A stretch of 64,000 bases of DNA from Sedimentibacter hydroxybenzoicus DSM 7310. Lineage in GTDB: Bacteria > Bacillota > Clostridia > Tissierellales > Sedimentibacteraceae. Below the pieces are notes generated by a model. It was not told where the DNA came from. It searched no databases and saw only the letters and a list, made by a program, of their open reading frames with translations. Positions 32,516-41,870 of the stretch are shown piece after piece. Numbering within the stretch: position 1 is the first letter of the stretch; every line of letters begins with the position of its first letter. The stretch is from contig NZ_JACBNQ010000001.1 in NCBI RefSeq assembly GCF_013403245.1, forward strand, positions 124,001-188,000, in the 5' to 3' direction. The translations under genes were made by a program, and so were the position numbers.

Positions 32516-33514
32516 ATGGTTACGATAAAGGATGTTGCTCGACTTGCGGAAGTATCGATTTCAACTGTTTCAAGAGTTATAAATGATTCTAAGCCTGTAA
32601 GTCCCGAAGTAAGAAGAAAAGTATTAAAGGTAATTGAAGAAACAGGATATAAGCCAAATGATGTGGCAAGAAGCTTGGTTACAAGAAGATCCTACTTAAT
32701 AGGTGTTATCATAAACAATCTTGCACAAAGCTACGTTGCTGATATAGTAAGAGGAATTGAAGAAATAGGGAAAATGTATGGCTATGACATTCTTCTATGC
32801 AGCAGTTATTCAAGTAAGGAAACTCAGGAAAAATACTTGCAGCTTTTAGACAGAAAGCAGGCAGAAGGGTTATTCCTTGTAGGAAATAAATTTGATGATG
32901 AAATTATTGATATCGCAAAAGGATTTAATAAACCGTGCATTTATTTTACGAGAAATGTTCGTGAAGATATGAATCATATTTCCATTGACTGCAATGCAGC
33001 AATTTTTGAAATGACCAATTACTTAATTAAAGAAGGACATAAAAAAATTGTTTATGTTTCTGACTTCAAAGACAGGTCGACAGTAGAAAACGATAAAATT
33101 TCAGGATATTTAAGAGCAGTTGAAGAAAGTGATTTAGGATATTCCAACATATACACTGTTGGAGGAAACAAGCATGGAAAAGCATATGAGCTTGGAAAAT
33201 CTCTTGTAAAGGATGCAAAAGATTTTACTGCGGTTGTTTGCAGCAACGATGAAATTGCAATTGGAATCATGGACAGCTTTATTGATAAAGGTATAAAGGT
33301 TCCTGATGATGTTTCAATTGTAGGTTTCGGAAATATAAGAGAAGGCAAATTTGTAAGACCTGAATTAACAACTATAGGTGAGCCGTATTATGATGTTGGT
33401 GCAGTAGGAATGAGAATGCTTATTAAAATGATAAAAGGCGACAAAACTCAACAAGGTTTGATGGAACTGCCGTTTACTCTTGAAAAGAGGAAAAGCGTTA
33501 AATCCTTAGTGTAA
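32516..33514 (+). CDS. LacI/CcpA-family transcription regulator
   Basis: A 332-residue regulator. The LacI helix-turn-helix and hinge are clear at residues 1-60 (TIKDVARLAEVSISTVSRVIND, then KPNDVARSLVTRRS). The periplasmic-binding-like effector domain follows, with VVCSNDEIAIGIMDSFIDKG and VPDDVSIVGFGN. CcpA would show particular HPr-Ser-P contacts that I cannot verify, so carbon-catabolite control is only one possibility; no sugar operon adjoins it. GAAGGAGG precedes the ATG. A TAGCGCTA-centred site upstream of the next gene may be a target. Confidence 0.88.
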   Translation: MVTIKDVARLAEVSISTVSRVINDSKPVSPEVRRKVLKVIEETGYKPNDVARSLVTRRSYLIGVIINNLAQSYVADIVRGIEEIGKMYGYDILLCSSYSSKETQEKYLQLLDRKQAEGLFLVGNKFDDEIIDIAKGFNKPCIYFTRNVREDMNHISIDCNAAIFEMTNYLIKEGHKKIVYVSDFKDRSTVENDKISGYLRAVEESDLGYSNIYTVGGNKHGKAYELGKSLVKDAKDFTAVVCSNDEIAIGIMDSFIDKGIKVPDDVSIVGFGNIREGKFVRPELTTIGEPYYDVGAVGMRMLIKMIKGDKTQQGLMELPFTLEKRKSVKSLV

Positions 33515-33535
33515 AAAGTGCACCATCTTTGACGG

Positions 33536-33664
33536 GGACATTCCTTTAAGGACTATCCCCAATGATTTTCCATCCTTAAGGGTGTGTCCCCTTTCCGCTT
33601 TTAACAGGGACATTCCTCTAAGGATTATCCCCAAAGAGTGCCCCTCCTTAGAGGTGTGTCCCTC
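33536..33664. repeat. Two tandem family-2 repeats
   Basis: Copy A (33536-33593) and copy B (33608-33664) each run from GGGACATTCCT to GGTGTGTCCC, and so are inverted relative to the copies at 32441 and 47768. Each can fold on its own through GGGACA/TGTCCC. They fill the gap after the LacI-type gene and may terminate it. Confidence 0.75.
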
Positions 33665-33714
33665 TTCCTATTGACATTATTTGTTGAAATTAATAAAAAA
33701 ATTGATAAAGTACA

Positions 33715-33746
33715 TTGACAAATAGCGCTAACATAAGCCATATAAT
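33715..33746 (+). promoter_or_regulatory. Possible promoter with LacI-type operator
   Basis: TTGACA (33715-33720) and TATAAT (33741-33746) are both perfect but 20 bases apart. The spacer holds AATAGCGCTAACA, whose CGCTAACA half matches the cre consensus and whose TAGCGCTA centre is palindromic. The overlong spacer suggests that another element contributes. Confidence 0.35.
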
Positions 33747-33792
33747 CCCTCTATAATATATAGTATTAATTTATATTGTAGGGGGATTACCA

Positions 33793-34245
33793 ATGAAAAA
33801 AAGATTTATTTACCTGATGATTTTTACAATGTTTTTCAGTTATATTTCAATAGGCGGTCTTGAATACCACCAGGAAATAACAAGTATCGAATATCTGTTA
33901 AATCAGCGCATTGAAATAATGAATGAATTTCTTTATGGATATAAGGATATGGATTCATTAAAGGAAAAATTAATGAATATTGAAAGAGATAAATTGTTTG
34001 ACAATGATACTGATATACTGCAAAAGATTGCGGATAATCCGACCGACTTTGAACTTGCCATGAGTGTAAAGGTTGATAAAATTCACAGTTTAAAACGCAC
34101 GGAAGAGGGAATAAATATAAATGTGGATTTAAATTGGCAGATGAGCGGCTATGACGGCGAATTTAACATGGTTAGAAATTATGATATAAAGTGTATTGAA
34201 GAAGATAAACAAATGTATCTTGCTTCTTTAATAATACAGGATTAA
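33793..34245 (+). CDS. Small anchored hypothetical protein
   Basis: A 150-residue protein with an N-terminal membrane or signal segment (KKRFIYLMIFTMFFSYISIG) lacking a lipobox. The remainder is an alpha+beta domain with DSLKEKLMNIERDKLFDND and a C-terminal strand pair around GININVDLNWQMSGYDGEF. No family is recognised. GGGGGATT precedes the ATG, and the gene ends 14 bases before the aminopeptidase, so they may be co-transcribed. It is probably displayed on the outer face of the membrane. Confidence 0.7.
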   Translation: MKKRFIYLMIFTMFFSYISIGGLEYHQEITSIEYLLNQRIEIMNEFLYGYKDMDSLKEKLMNIERDKLFDNDTDILQKIADNPTDFELAMSVKVDKIHSLKRTEEGININVDLNWQMSGYDGEFNMVRNYDIKCIEEDKQMYLASLIIQD

Positions 34246-34259
34246 GAATAGGAGCATAT

Positions 34260-35672
34260 ATGGAGAACAAACTTTTTTACAAGAAGAATTTTATTTGGGA
34301 AAAATTGAACAGCAATGAAAGAACAGAGGTTTTTGACATAAGTGATGATTATAGGAAATTCATTGATGCATCAAAGACTGAAAGATTGTCCATAAAAGAA
34401 ATTATAAAAAGGGCTGAAGCAAAGGGTTTTGTTAATTTTGAAAGTATAAAAGAAGTAAAACCCGGAGATAGACTATATTATATTAATAAAGAAAAAAATG
34501 CGGTGCTTGTTGTAGTAGGAAAAGAAAAAATTGAAAATGGGATGAATATAGTGGGAAGTCACGTTGATGCGCCTCGTATAGACATAAAACAAAATCCGTT
34601 ATATGAGGAACATGGTCTTTCTTTACTAAAAACTCATTACTACGGCGGCATCAGAAAATACCAATGGGTTACGATTCCTCTTGCTATGTATGGTACGGTT
34701 GTTAAGGCTAACGGAGAAATTGTAGATATATCAATCGGAGATGATGAAAAAGATCCGATATTTTACATAACGGATTTACTGCCGCATCTGGCTAAAGACC
34801 AAAATGAAAAAAAGCTTTCGGAAGCAATCGAAGGAGAAGGTTTGAACGTTATAATCGGTTCACTGCCTGCTGATTGTACAGGAAATGACGATGAGGACGG
34901 CAAGGATAAGAAATTTAAATACAATGTTTTGAAAATTCTCAAAGAGAAATATGGAATGATTGAGGAAGATTTCCAGACTGCCGAGCTTGAAATAGTACCG
35001 GCAGGAAAATCAAGAGACGTAGGAATAGACAGAGGCATGATTGCTGCTTACGGTCACGATGACAGAGTATGTGCATATACATCATTAAAAGCAATTTTAG
35101 AGGTTAAAAATACAGATAAAACTGCGGTTGCCTTGTTTGTTGATAAAGAAGAAATCGGAAGCGTGGGAAATACAGGTATGCAATCCATGTTCTTTAACAA
35201 TATGGTCGCCGAATTAATTGCTTTGCAAAATAACGGTGTTTACAGTGAATTATCTTTAAAAAGATCCCTGTCAAACAGCAGTATGCTTTCGTCAGATGTG
35301 GCAGCAGGTGTTGACCCTACATATCCTCAGGTTTCTGAAATACAAAATTCACCTATAATGGGCAAGGGTGTTGCAATGGTAAAATACACAGGCAGCAGGG
35401 GTAAATCTGGAGCCAACGATGCAAATGCGGAATATATAGGAAAGCTGAGAAAATTATTCAATGAAAACAATGTAGTATGGCAGCCGGCTGAGCTTGGAAA
35501 GGTAGACCAGGGCGGTGGAGGAACAATCGCATACATCATGGCAAACTATAATATGGATGTTGTTGACCTTGGCGTTCCTGTTCTCAGTATGCACGCACCA
35601 TACGAAATAATTTCAAAAACAGACCTTTATATGACATATAAAGCATATAAAGTATTTTATAACAATTTTTAA
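34260..35672 (+). CDS. M18-family aminopeptidase
   Basis: A 470-residue cytosolic zinc aminopeptidase of the M18 group (aspartyl/leucyl aminopeptidase I type). Metal and catalytic motifs in order: VGSHVDAPRID, the Asp in YGHDDRVCAY, DKEEIGSVGNTG with the general base, SSDVAAGVDPTY and SMHAPYEI near the C-terminus. M18 enzymes form dodecameric tetrahedral shells and trim N-terminal residues, often acidic ones. This fits an organism living on peptides and amino acids. GGAGC precedes the ATG. Confidence 0.93.
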   Translation: MENKLFYKKNFIWEKLNSNERTEVFDISDDYRKFIDASKTERLSIKEIIKRAEAKGFVNFESIKEVKPGDRLYYINKEKNAVLVVVGKEKIENGMNIVGSHVDAPRIDIKQNPLYEEHGLSLLKTHYYGGIRKYQWVTIPLAMYGTVVKANGEIVDISIGDDEKDPIFYITDLLPHLAKDQNEKKLSEAIEGEGLNVIIGSLPADCTGNDDEDGKDKKFKYNVLKILKEKYGMIEEDFQTAELEIVPAGKSRDVGIDRGMIAAYGHDDRVCAYTSLKAILEVKNTDKTAVALFVDKEEIGSVGNTGMQSMFFNNMVAELIALQNNGVYSELSLKRSLSNSSMLSSDVAAGVDPTYPQVSEIQNSPIMGKGVAMVKYTGSRGKSGANDANAEYIGKLRKLFNENNVVWQPAELGKVDQGGGGTIAYIMANYNMDVVDLGVPVLSMHAPYEIISKTDLYMTYKAYKVFYNNF

Positions 35673-35690
35673 AAATAATTAAACGAATAT

Positions 35691-35768
35691 TTGTCATTCT
35701 GAGCGATAGCGAAGAATCTCACGTGCACAAAAGATGAGATTCTTCGGGCACAAGCCCTCAGAATGACA
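35691..35768. repeat. Pair of family-1 repeats in inverted orientation
   Basis: TGTCATTCTGAGCG with GCGAAGAATCTCA, then TGAGATTCTTCGGGC with CTCAGAATGACA. The halves are complementary, so the whole 78-base unit can form one long hairpin. It occupies the gap between the aminopeptidase gene and the flavoprotein operon and could act as a terminator. Confidence 0.85.
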
Positions 35769-35878
35769 TTTTTATTTTGGATACGTTAACCGGGAACTTG
35801 TTAATTTGTTATTCATTGACTTTTTATATACCAGAATATATAATTGTTGTGTCATAAAATTTAGAGGAGGGACCTGAA

Positions 35879-36364
35879 TTGCAAAACGATTTCGTGCAAT
35901 TAAAGCAAAAAGAGTTTGCAGAATTAAAGGAATATATTGATTCTGTAAAAAATGTACAAGGTATTTTAATGCAAACCTTGCAAAAAGCTCAAGATATATT
36001 TGGTTATTTACCTTTAGAAGTTCAAAAATTTATTTCGGATGAAACAAATATTCCTTTAGCTGATATTTATGGTGTTGTAACATTCTATACTCAATTTACA
36101 ATAGAAGAAAAGGGCAAGCATACAATAGGAGTCTGTCTTGGTACTGCTTGTTATGTAAAGGGTTCTCAGGAAATAATCGATAAGATAGCTGATGAGTTAG
36201 ATGTTAAGGTCGGACAAACTACGGAAGATAAATTGTTTACTCTTGAAGCAACAAGATGTTTGGGATGCTGCGGGTTAGCACCTGTAATGGTTGTAGACGA
36301 AGATGTTTATGGCAAAGTTGATTCCAAGAAAGTACCTGAAATTATAGCTAAATATAGAAATTAG
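35879..36364 (+). CDS. NuoE/HydC-like [2Fe-2S] subunit (StnA-like)
   Basis: A 161-residue thioredoxin-like ferredoxin subunit. The [2Fe-2S] cysteines are Cys86, Cys91, Cys127 and Cys131 (VCLGTACYVKG and TRCLGCCGLAP), the normal NuoE pattern. The helical N-terminal half docks to the NuoF-like subunit encoded next. The start is TTG with GGAGGGA seven bases upstream. Together with the two downstream genes it forms an NADH-oxidising electron-bifurcating module of the HydABC/Nuo type. Twelve-base spacing to the next gene supports one operon. Confidence 0.9.
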   Translation: MQNDFVQLKQKEFAELKEYIDSVKNVQGILMQTLQKAQDIFGYLPLEVQKFISDETNIPLADIYGVVTFYTQFTIEEKGKHTIGVCLGTACYVKGSQEIIDKIADELDVKVGQTTEDKLFTLEATRCLGCCGLAPVMVVDEDVYGKVDSKKVPEIIAKYRN

Positions 36365-36375
36365 GAGGTGCAAAC

Positions 36376-38205
36376 TTGAAGACATTAAATGAATTGAAAA
36401 ATATGAGAGACGAGTTCGCTAAAAGCTTAGATAGTGATAAAAAAGAAGATGAAGTAAGAATCGTTGTAGGTATGGCAACGTGTGGTATATCAGCCGGAGC
36501 AAGACCTGTGCTCGATACACTTATTGAAGAAGCGAAGCTTAAAAATTTAAGCAACATAAAGGTGGTTCAGACTGGATGTATAGGAATGTGTGTATATGAG
36601 CCTATAGTCGAGGTTTATGAACCAAACAAGGAGAAAGTAACTTATACTCACGTAGATACGGAAAAAGCTAAAAAAATAATTGACGAATTTGCACAAAAGA
36701 CTGAAGAACCTGTAGAAAGTACGTCTCTGATGGATGGAGATTTCTATAAAAAACAAAAAAGAATTGCTCTAAGAAACTGCGGCTTTATAGACCCTGAAAA
36801 TATTAACGAATATATTGCAAGAGATGGTTATGCCGCTTTAGGTAAAGCGCTTACCGAAATGACCCCTGACGAAGTTATTAAGCATATGAAGGATTCGGGT
36901 CTGAGGGGAAGAGGAGGAGCAGGATTCCCTACGGGAGTTAAATGGGGATTTACCGCACCTAACAAAGCGGATCAAAAATACATTATATGTAATGCTGACG
37001 AAGGAGACCCGGGTGCATTCATGGACAGAAGCGTCCTTGAAGGAGACCCTCATGCTGTTTTAGAAGCAATGGCAATAGCGGGATACGCAATCGGTGCAAC
37101 AAAGGGATACATTTATGTCAGAGCCGAATATCCCGTAGCTGTTAAGAGATTGGAAATAGCAATTAAGCAAGCGACGGAACTCGGGCTTTTAGGTAAAAAT
37201 ATATTTAATTCCGGCTTTGATTTTGAAATAGAAACAAGATTAGGGGCAGGAGCATTCGTATGCGGAGAAGAAACTGCTTTAATGCAATCCATCGAAGGTA
37301 AAAGAGGTATGTCAAGAGTTAAGCCTCCGTTCCCGGCAGTTAAGGGTCTTTGGGGTAAACCATCATGTATTAACAATGTTGAAACATTGGCAAATATACC
37401 TCAGATTATAAATGGAGGACCGAAATGGTTCAGAAGCTTCGGTACAGAAAAATCACCGGGAACAAAGGTGTTTGCTTTAGGCGGTAAGGTTGTTAATACA
37501 GGACTTGTTGAAGTGCCAATGGGAACAACCTTAAGAGAAGTTATCTACGATATAGGCGGCGGATGTCCTGACGGAAAAGAGTTTAAGGCGGTTCAGACCG
37601 GAGGTCCCTCAGGCGGATGCTTAACAAAAGACCATCTTGATACACCTATCGAATATGAAACCCTGATGGCTGTGGGTTCAATGATGGGTTCCGGCGGTAT
37701 GATCGTAATGGATGAGGATAATTGTATGGTTGACATCGCAAGGTTCTTCTTAGAATTTACGGTTGATGAATCCTGCGGCAAATGTACTCCATGCAGAGTA
37801 GGTACTAAGAGAATGCTGTCAATTTTAGAAAAAATTACTGAAGGCAAGGGTACGATGGAGGATTTGGACGAGCTTGAAAGCTTAGCGATAAGTGTTAAGG
37901 ATTCATCTCTTTGCGGTCTGGGACAAACAGCTCCAAACCCTGTATTATCAACATTAAGATATTTCAGAGACGAATACATTGCTCATGTTGTTGATAAGAA
38001 ATGCCCTTCTAAACATTGTAAAGCATTATTAACATATGAAATAGATAAAGACAAATGTACAGGATGTACCCTATGCGCAAGAAAATGTCCTGTAAAATGT
38101 ATAGATGGCACTGTTAAGAATCCTCATGTCATCAATCAGGAAGCGTGCATTAAATGTGGTAATTGCTACAGCGTATGTAGATTTGACGCAGTACAAAAGA
38201 ACTAA
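36376..38205 (+). CDS. NuoF/HydB-like flavoprotein subunit (StnB-like)
   Basis: A 609-residue NADH:acceptor subunit. Residues 1-~115 are a thioredoxin-like [2Fe-2S] domain (Cys36, Cys68 and Cys72 visible). Residues ~150-470 hold the FMN and NADH site: GLRGRGGAGFPTGVKWGF, CNADEGDPGAFMDR and ETALMQSIEGKRGMSR. A NuoF [4Fe-4S] site follows (SCGKCTPCR with SSLCGLGQ), and residues ~555-609 add two [4Fe-4S] ferredoxin motifs (CTGCTLCARKCP, CIKCGNCYSVC). This is the domain set of bifurcating HydB/HndC subunits rather than of complex I NuoF. The start is TTG after AGGAGG. Confidence 0.92.
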   Translation: MKTLNELKNMRDEFAKSLDSDKKEDEVRIVVGMATCGISAGARPVLDTLIEEAKLKNLSNIKVVQTGCIGMCVYEPIVEVYEPNKEKVTYTHVDTEKAKKIIDEFAQKTEEPVESTSLMDGDFYKKQKRIALRNCGFIDPENINEYIARDGYAALGKALTEMTPDEVIKHMKDSGLRGRGGAGFPTGVKWGFTAPNKADQKYIICNADEGDPGAFMDRSVLEGDPHAVLEAMAIAGYAIGATKGYIYVRAEYPVAVKRLEIAIKQATELGLLGKNIFNSGFDFEIETRLGAGAFVCGEETALMQSIEGKRGMSRVKPPFPAVKGLWGKPSCINNVETLANIPQIINGGPKWFRSFGTEKSPGTKVFALGGKVVNTGLVEVPMGTTLREVIYDIGGGCPDGKEFKAVQTGGPSGGCLTKDHLDTPIEYETLMAVGSMMGSGGMIVMDEDNCMVDIARFFLEFTVDESCGKCTPCRVGTKRMLSILEKITEGKGTMEDLDELESLAISVKDSSLCGLGQTAPNPVLSTLRYFRDEYIAHVVDKKCPSKHCKALLTYEIDKDKCTGCTLCARKCPVKCIDGTVKNPHVINQEACIKCGNCYSVCRFDAVQKN

Positions 38206-38216
38206 AGGAGGATAAC

Positions 38217-41200
38217 ATGTCATTAGTTAAGCTTAATATAAACGGTATAGAAATTTCAGCAGAACAAGGAAAAACAGTATTACAGGCAGCTTTAGAAAAT
38301 AATATTGAAATTCCGCATTTATGTTTTGATGAAAGATTAGAAGTATACGCAGGCTGCGGATTGTGCCTGATTGAAATAGAAGGACAGCCAAAGACCGCAA
38401 GAGCATGTGCTACACCTGTAGCCGATGGATTGGTAGTAAGATCAGACACCCCAAAAGTTGTGGAAGCAAGAAATACAGCTTTGAATTTACTTGTATCCCA
38501 GCATATAGGTGACTGTAAACCACCGTGTACCTTGAATTGTCCGGCAGAAACCGACGTCCAGGGATATGTTGGATTGGTTGCAAACAAGCAGCCCTTAGAA
38601 TCATTAAAATTAATAAAACAGAGATTGCCTTTGCCGGCTTGTATAGGAAGAGTATGTCCTCATCCTTGTGAAAAAGCATGCAGGAGACAGCACGTTGAAG
38701 AATCCGTATCCATTGCATGTATTAAGACGTATGCGGCAGATTATGATTTGAATTCTGAAAAACAATATATACCAAGTCTAAAACCGTCTACGGGAAAGAA
38801 GGTTGCAGTGGTAGGAGCAGGTCCTGCCGGCTTGTCGGCTGCGTATTTTCTGCTCAGAGAAGGTCATGGGGTAGAAATATTCGAAGCGATGCCTAAGCCG
38901 GGCGGAATGCTGAGATACGGCATACCCGAATACCGTCTCCCTAAAGATGTGGTTGATGCAGAGGTTGCCATCATTGAAGAAATGGGAGCAAAAATTAATT
39001 ACGGAGTAAAAATCGGAGACGATATGTCTTTAGAATATTTACAAAATAATTTTGATGCCGTATTTTTAGGTATAGGAGCATGGAAAAGCTCACCTATGAG
39101 ATGCGAGGGAGAAAACATCGACGGAGTATTGGGCGGTATTGATTTCTTAATCAACGTAGCTGAAAATAAACCCGTAAAAATAGGCAAAAAGGTTATAGTA
39201 GTAGGCGGCGGAAACACTGCGATGGACGTTGCAAGAACGAGCATTCGTCTGGGAGCAGAAGAAGTGAGAGTAGTTTATAGAAGAACCGAAAGCGAAATGC
39301 CTGCCGAAAAAATAGAAATTAAGGAAGCAAAGGAAGAAGGAGTTATATTCTCATTCCTTTCAGCGCCTGTATCAGTAGAAGGAGGCGACAAAGTTACCGG
39401 CTTAAGATGTGAAAAGATGGTTCTCGGAGAAAAGGATGCATCCGGCAGACAAAAACCTGAACCTACAGGAGAATTTGTAACCTTTGAAGCAGATACAATC
39501 ATAGCGGCAATCGGTCAGGAAGTTGATTGCGGAAATATAAATGTGGCACAGGGTAAAAAGAAAAACATTCAGATTAATGAAGAAACATTCGAAACAAATC
39601 TTAGAGGAGTGTTTGCAGGCGGTGATGCTGCAACGGGCCCTAAGATTGCTATTGAAGCAATTGCTCAGGCATTGCATGCTTGTGAAGCAATAAACGGCTA
39701 TTTAAACGGCGAAATTATTCCTTATAATAAATTACCTTTAGTATATACCGAAGTTACTAAAGAGGATTATAAGGACAGAGAAACAGTACCGAGAGTTCAG
39801 CACAGAACTGTTGAGGCGGAACTCAGAAAAGTAAACTTCCAGCCTATTCTCCCGACTATGACTGAAGAAGAAGCGGTAAGAGAAGGTCAGAGATGTCTCG
39901 AGTGCGGATGTAAGGATTATTTTGAGTGTGAATTGGTTGACTACATCAAAAAATATGAAATAGATACCGTAAAATATCATGCCGAAGATGAAAAGAGACA
40001 AAAAGAAACGGATCATCCTTTCATATCACAGAATGTTGATAAGTGCGTACTTTGCGGACTTTGTGTAAGAACGTGCAACGAGGTTGTGGGAGCCAATGCT
40101 TTAGGCTTCGTTGAAAGAGGAAATGCAACATTTGTGGCACCTGCATTTGAACAGGAATTAAAATTAACCGAATGTATTTCATGCGGTCAATGTATAGATG
40201 TGTGCCCGACAGGAGCATGGCTTGACAGAAGAGGAAACATTAAGGAAATTCCGCTTAACTTGGTTCAAACCAAGTCAGTGTGCAGCTACTGCTCGGTTGG
40301 ATGTGATATAGTTTACGAGCATAAGGACAATATAATCTACCAGGCAAGCAGTCCTAAAGAAAATGAAATTCCGTTGTGCGGAAAGGGCAAGTTTGGTATT
40401 GAGCATATAAATAATGACAACAGGCTGTTAAGTGCTAAAGCAATGATAAAAGGAAGACAGGAAGAAACAGCACTGAACGTTGCATTGTTTGAAACAGCTA
40501 AACGCCTGAGAAGCATACAAAATATGTACGGTGAAGATAGGGTTGCGTTTGTTGTATCACCGAAGTTAACAAATGAAGAATTGCTTACTGTAAAATCAAT
40601 AGTCAAAGAATTAGACAGCCACTACAAGGGTTCATTCACAATAGATGAAGAGCCGGGCATCGAGAGAGTTTTAGGGAAAAATCAATCAACCATAGATTTT
40701 GAACAATTAGATGCCGCTGATTTGATAGTTTCCGTCGGACAATTGTATGAGCATCATCCATCAATGGGTATGAAGCTGAGAAGATTATCAGACAGCAGAA
40801 GTATTGTATCCTGTTCAACAGAATCTACAAAGACAGATAAATGGGCAGCTAAAGCAACAGTAAATAATTATGAAGTATTCTTTGCAGGGGTGTTGAAGGC
40901 GCTGATTGAAAAAGGTGCTATCAAAGCCGAACTATTAAATAAATATCCAAACGGTGATACATTATTAAATGCTGTTAAGGATATTGAAGTATCACAATCT
41001 GCCGATATGGTTGCAGAAGGCATCAAGAAGGCTAAAAAGCCTATTATAATTGCAGACTCAAATACTGTTGATAATAAAGCGTTAAAGGTATTGGCTAATA
41101 TAACATTATTGTTAGGAAACGACAATAAGCCGCATAGAGGATTTATAGTTCTTAAGGCTAAATCCAACAGCCAGGGAGCTTGGGATATCGGATTCAAGAC

Positions 41201-41666
41201 GCCGGGCGAAGAAATCAGAGAGGCAATTATTGACGGCAATGTAAAAGGCTTGGTTGTTATAGGTGAGGATATATTATCAAATGACAAGGAATTAAAAGAA
41301 GCTGTAAATAATCTTAAATTCTTTGCCGCATTCGATATTATGGAAAATGAAACGACTGCAGCTGCAGAATATGTACTTCCTTTAAACAGCTTGGCTGAAT
41401 CTGAGGGAACAGTAGTCAGTGCAGACGGTACAGTTAAAAATGTTGTTGAAGCATTCAAGCCGTTGACAGGAATGTCAAATGCTGAGATGTTTAAAACAAT
41501 CGCTGAATTATTAAATGCTGAGCCGGCTGAAAAATGCAAAAAGGTATATGAAACAGAGCTTTATGTTCCAACCTTTGACAACAAGGAAAAGGAATATAAA
41601 ATCTTTGATACGGTTGAAAGAGCATATTTGGCTAACCTGAGAGCTAATTGCGTAAATGCAAAATAA
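38217..41666 (+). CDS. Giant GltD/NuoG-like iron-sulfur flavoprotein (StnC-like)
   Basis: An 1149-residue multi-domain protein. Residues 1-~75 are a plant-type [2Fe-2S] domain (AGCGLCLIEI). Residues ~95-185 are the GltD N-terminal [4Fe-4S] region (CIGRVCPHPCEKACRR). Residues ~195-500 are a GltD/NfnB-like FAD and NADPH reductase, with FAD motif VAVVGAGPAGLSAAY and dinucleotide motif VIVVGGGNTAMDVARTS followed by VYRR. Residues ~600-675 hold two [4Fe-4S] clusters (CVLCGLCVRTC, CISCGQCIDVCP). The rest resembles a NuoG/formate dehydrogenase molybdopterin fold with CSYCSVGC, probably without cofactor. No hydrogenase H-cluster exists. The layout matches StnC of the Sporomusa-type electron-bifurcating transhydrogenase. 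Confidence 0.87.
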   Translation: MSLVKLNINGIEISAEQGKTVLQAALENNIEIPHLCFDERLEVYAGCGLCLIEIEGQPKTARACATPVADGLVVRSDTPKVVEARNTALNLLVSQHIGDCKPPCTLNCPAETDVQGYVGLVANKQPLESLKLIKQRLPLPACIGRVCPHPCEKACRRQHVEESVSIACIKTYAADYDLNSEKQYIPSLKPSTGKKVAVVGAGPAGLSAAYFLLREGHGVEIFEAMPKPGGMLRYGIPEYRLPKDVVDAEVAIIEEMGAKINYGVKIGDDMSLEYLQNNFDAVFLGIGAWKSSPMRCEGENIDGVLGGIDFLINVAENKPVKIGKKVIVVGGGNTAMDVARTSIRLGAEEVRVVYRRTESEMPAEKIEIKEAKEEGVIFSFLSAPVSVEGGDKVTGLRCEKMVLGEKDASGRQKPEPTGEFVTFEADTIIAAIGQEVDCGNINVAQGKKKNIQINEETFETNLRGVFAGGDAATGPKIAIEAIAQALHACEAINGYLNGEIIPYNKLPLVYTEVTKEDYKDRETVPRVQHRTVEAELRKVNFQPILPTMTEEEAVREGQRCLECGCKDYFECELVDYIKKYEIDTVKYHAEDEKRQKETDHPFISQNVDKCVLCGLCVRTCNEVVGANALGFVERGNATFVAPAFEQELKLTECISCGQCIDVCPTGAWLDRRGNIKEIPLNLVQTKSVCSYCSVGCDIVYEHKDNIIYQASSPKENEIPLCGKGKFGIEHINNDNRLLSAKAMIKGRQEETALNVALFETAKRLRSIQNMYGEDRVAFVVSPKLTNEELLTVKSIVKELDSHYKGSFTIDEEPGIERVLGKNQSTIDFEQLDAADLIVSVGQLYEHHPSMGMKLRRLSDSRSIVSCSTESTKTDKWAAKATVNNYEVFFAGVLKALIEKGAIKAELLNKYPNGDTLLNAVKDIEVSQSADMVAEGIKKAKKPIIIADSNTVDNKALKVLANITLLLGNDNKPHRGFIVLKAKSNSQGAWDIGFKTPGEEIREAIIDGNVKGLVVIGEDILSNDKELKEAVNNLKFFAAFDIMENETTAAAEYVLPLNSLAESEGTVVSADGTVKNVVEAFKPLTGMSNAEMFKTIAELLNAEPAEKCKKVYETELYVPTFDNKEKEYKIFDTVERAYLANLRANCVNAK

Positions 41667-41675
41667 ATAAAGAAT

Positions 41676-41735
41676 AGAGATTCTTCATATTGCATTCAGA
41701 ATGATGGTCCGAGTGCAAGAAGAATCTCTTTTTTA
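41676..41735 (+). terminator. Family-1 repeat acting as terminator of the Stn-like operon
   Basis: AGAGATTCTTC (41676-41686) pairs with GAAGAATCTCT (41719-41729), followed by TTTTTTA. The interior keeps the family core CATTCAGAATGATGG. Confidence 0.8.
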
Positions 41736-41815
41736 ATTAATATAATTTATTATTTATATTTGGAGAAAATATAAATTAAGCATGAAGTAATTTTATACTG
41801 TGTACATACGTGGTA

Positions 41816-41844
41816 TTGACATTGTATGAAATGTATGATATAAT
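41816..41844 (+). promoter_or_regulatory. Consensus sigma-A promoter of the toxin-antitoxin module
   Basis: TTGACA (41816-41821), 17 bases, TATAAT (41839-41844): a perfect promoter ~25 bases before the antitoxin start, leaving an unusually short leader. Confidence 0.85.
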
Positions 41845-41870
41845 AGTAAACATGGAAAGAGGTGATGAAT

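Noticed and set aside
36376-41666. [FeFe] hydrogenase or complex I operon
   Set aside because: No H-cluster motifs and no membrane subunits are present; the third gene has a GltD-type reductase instead.
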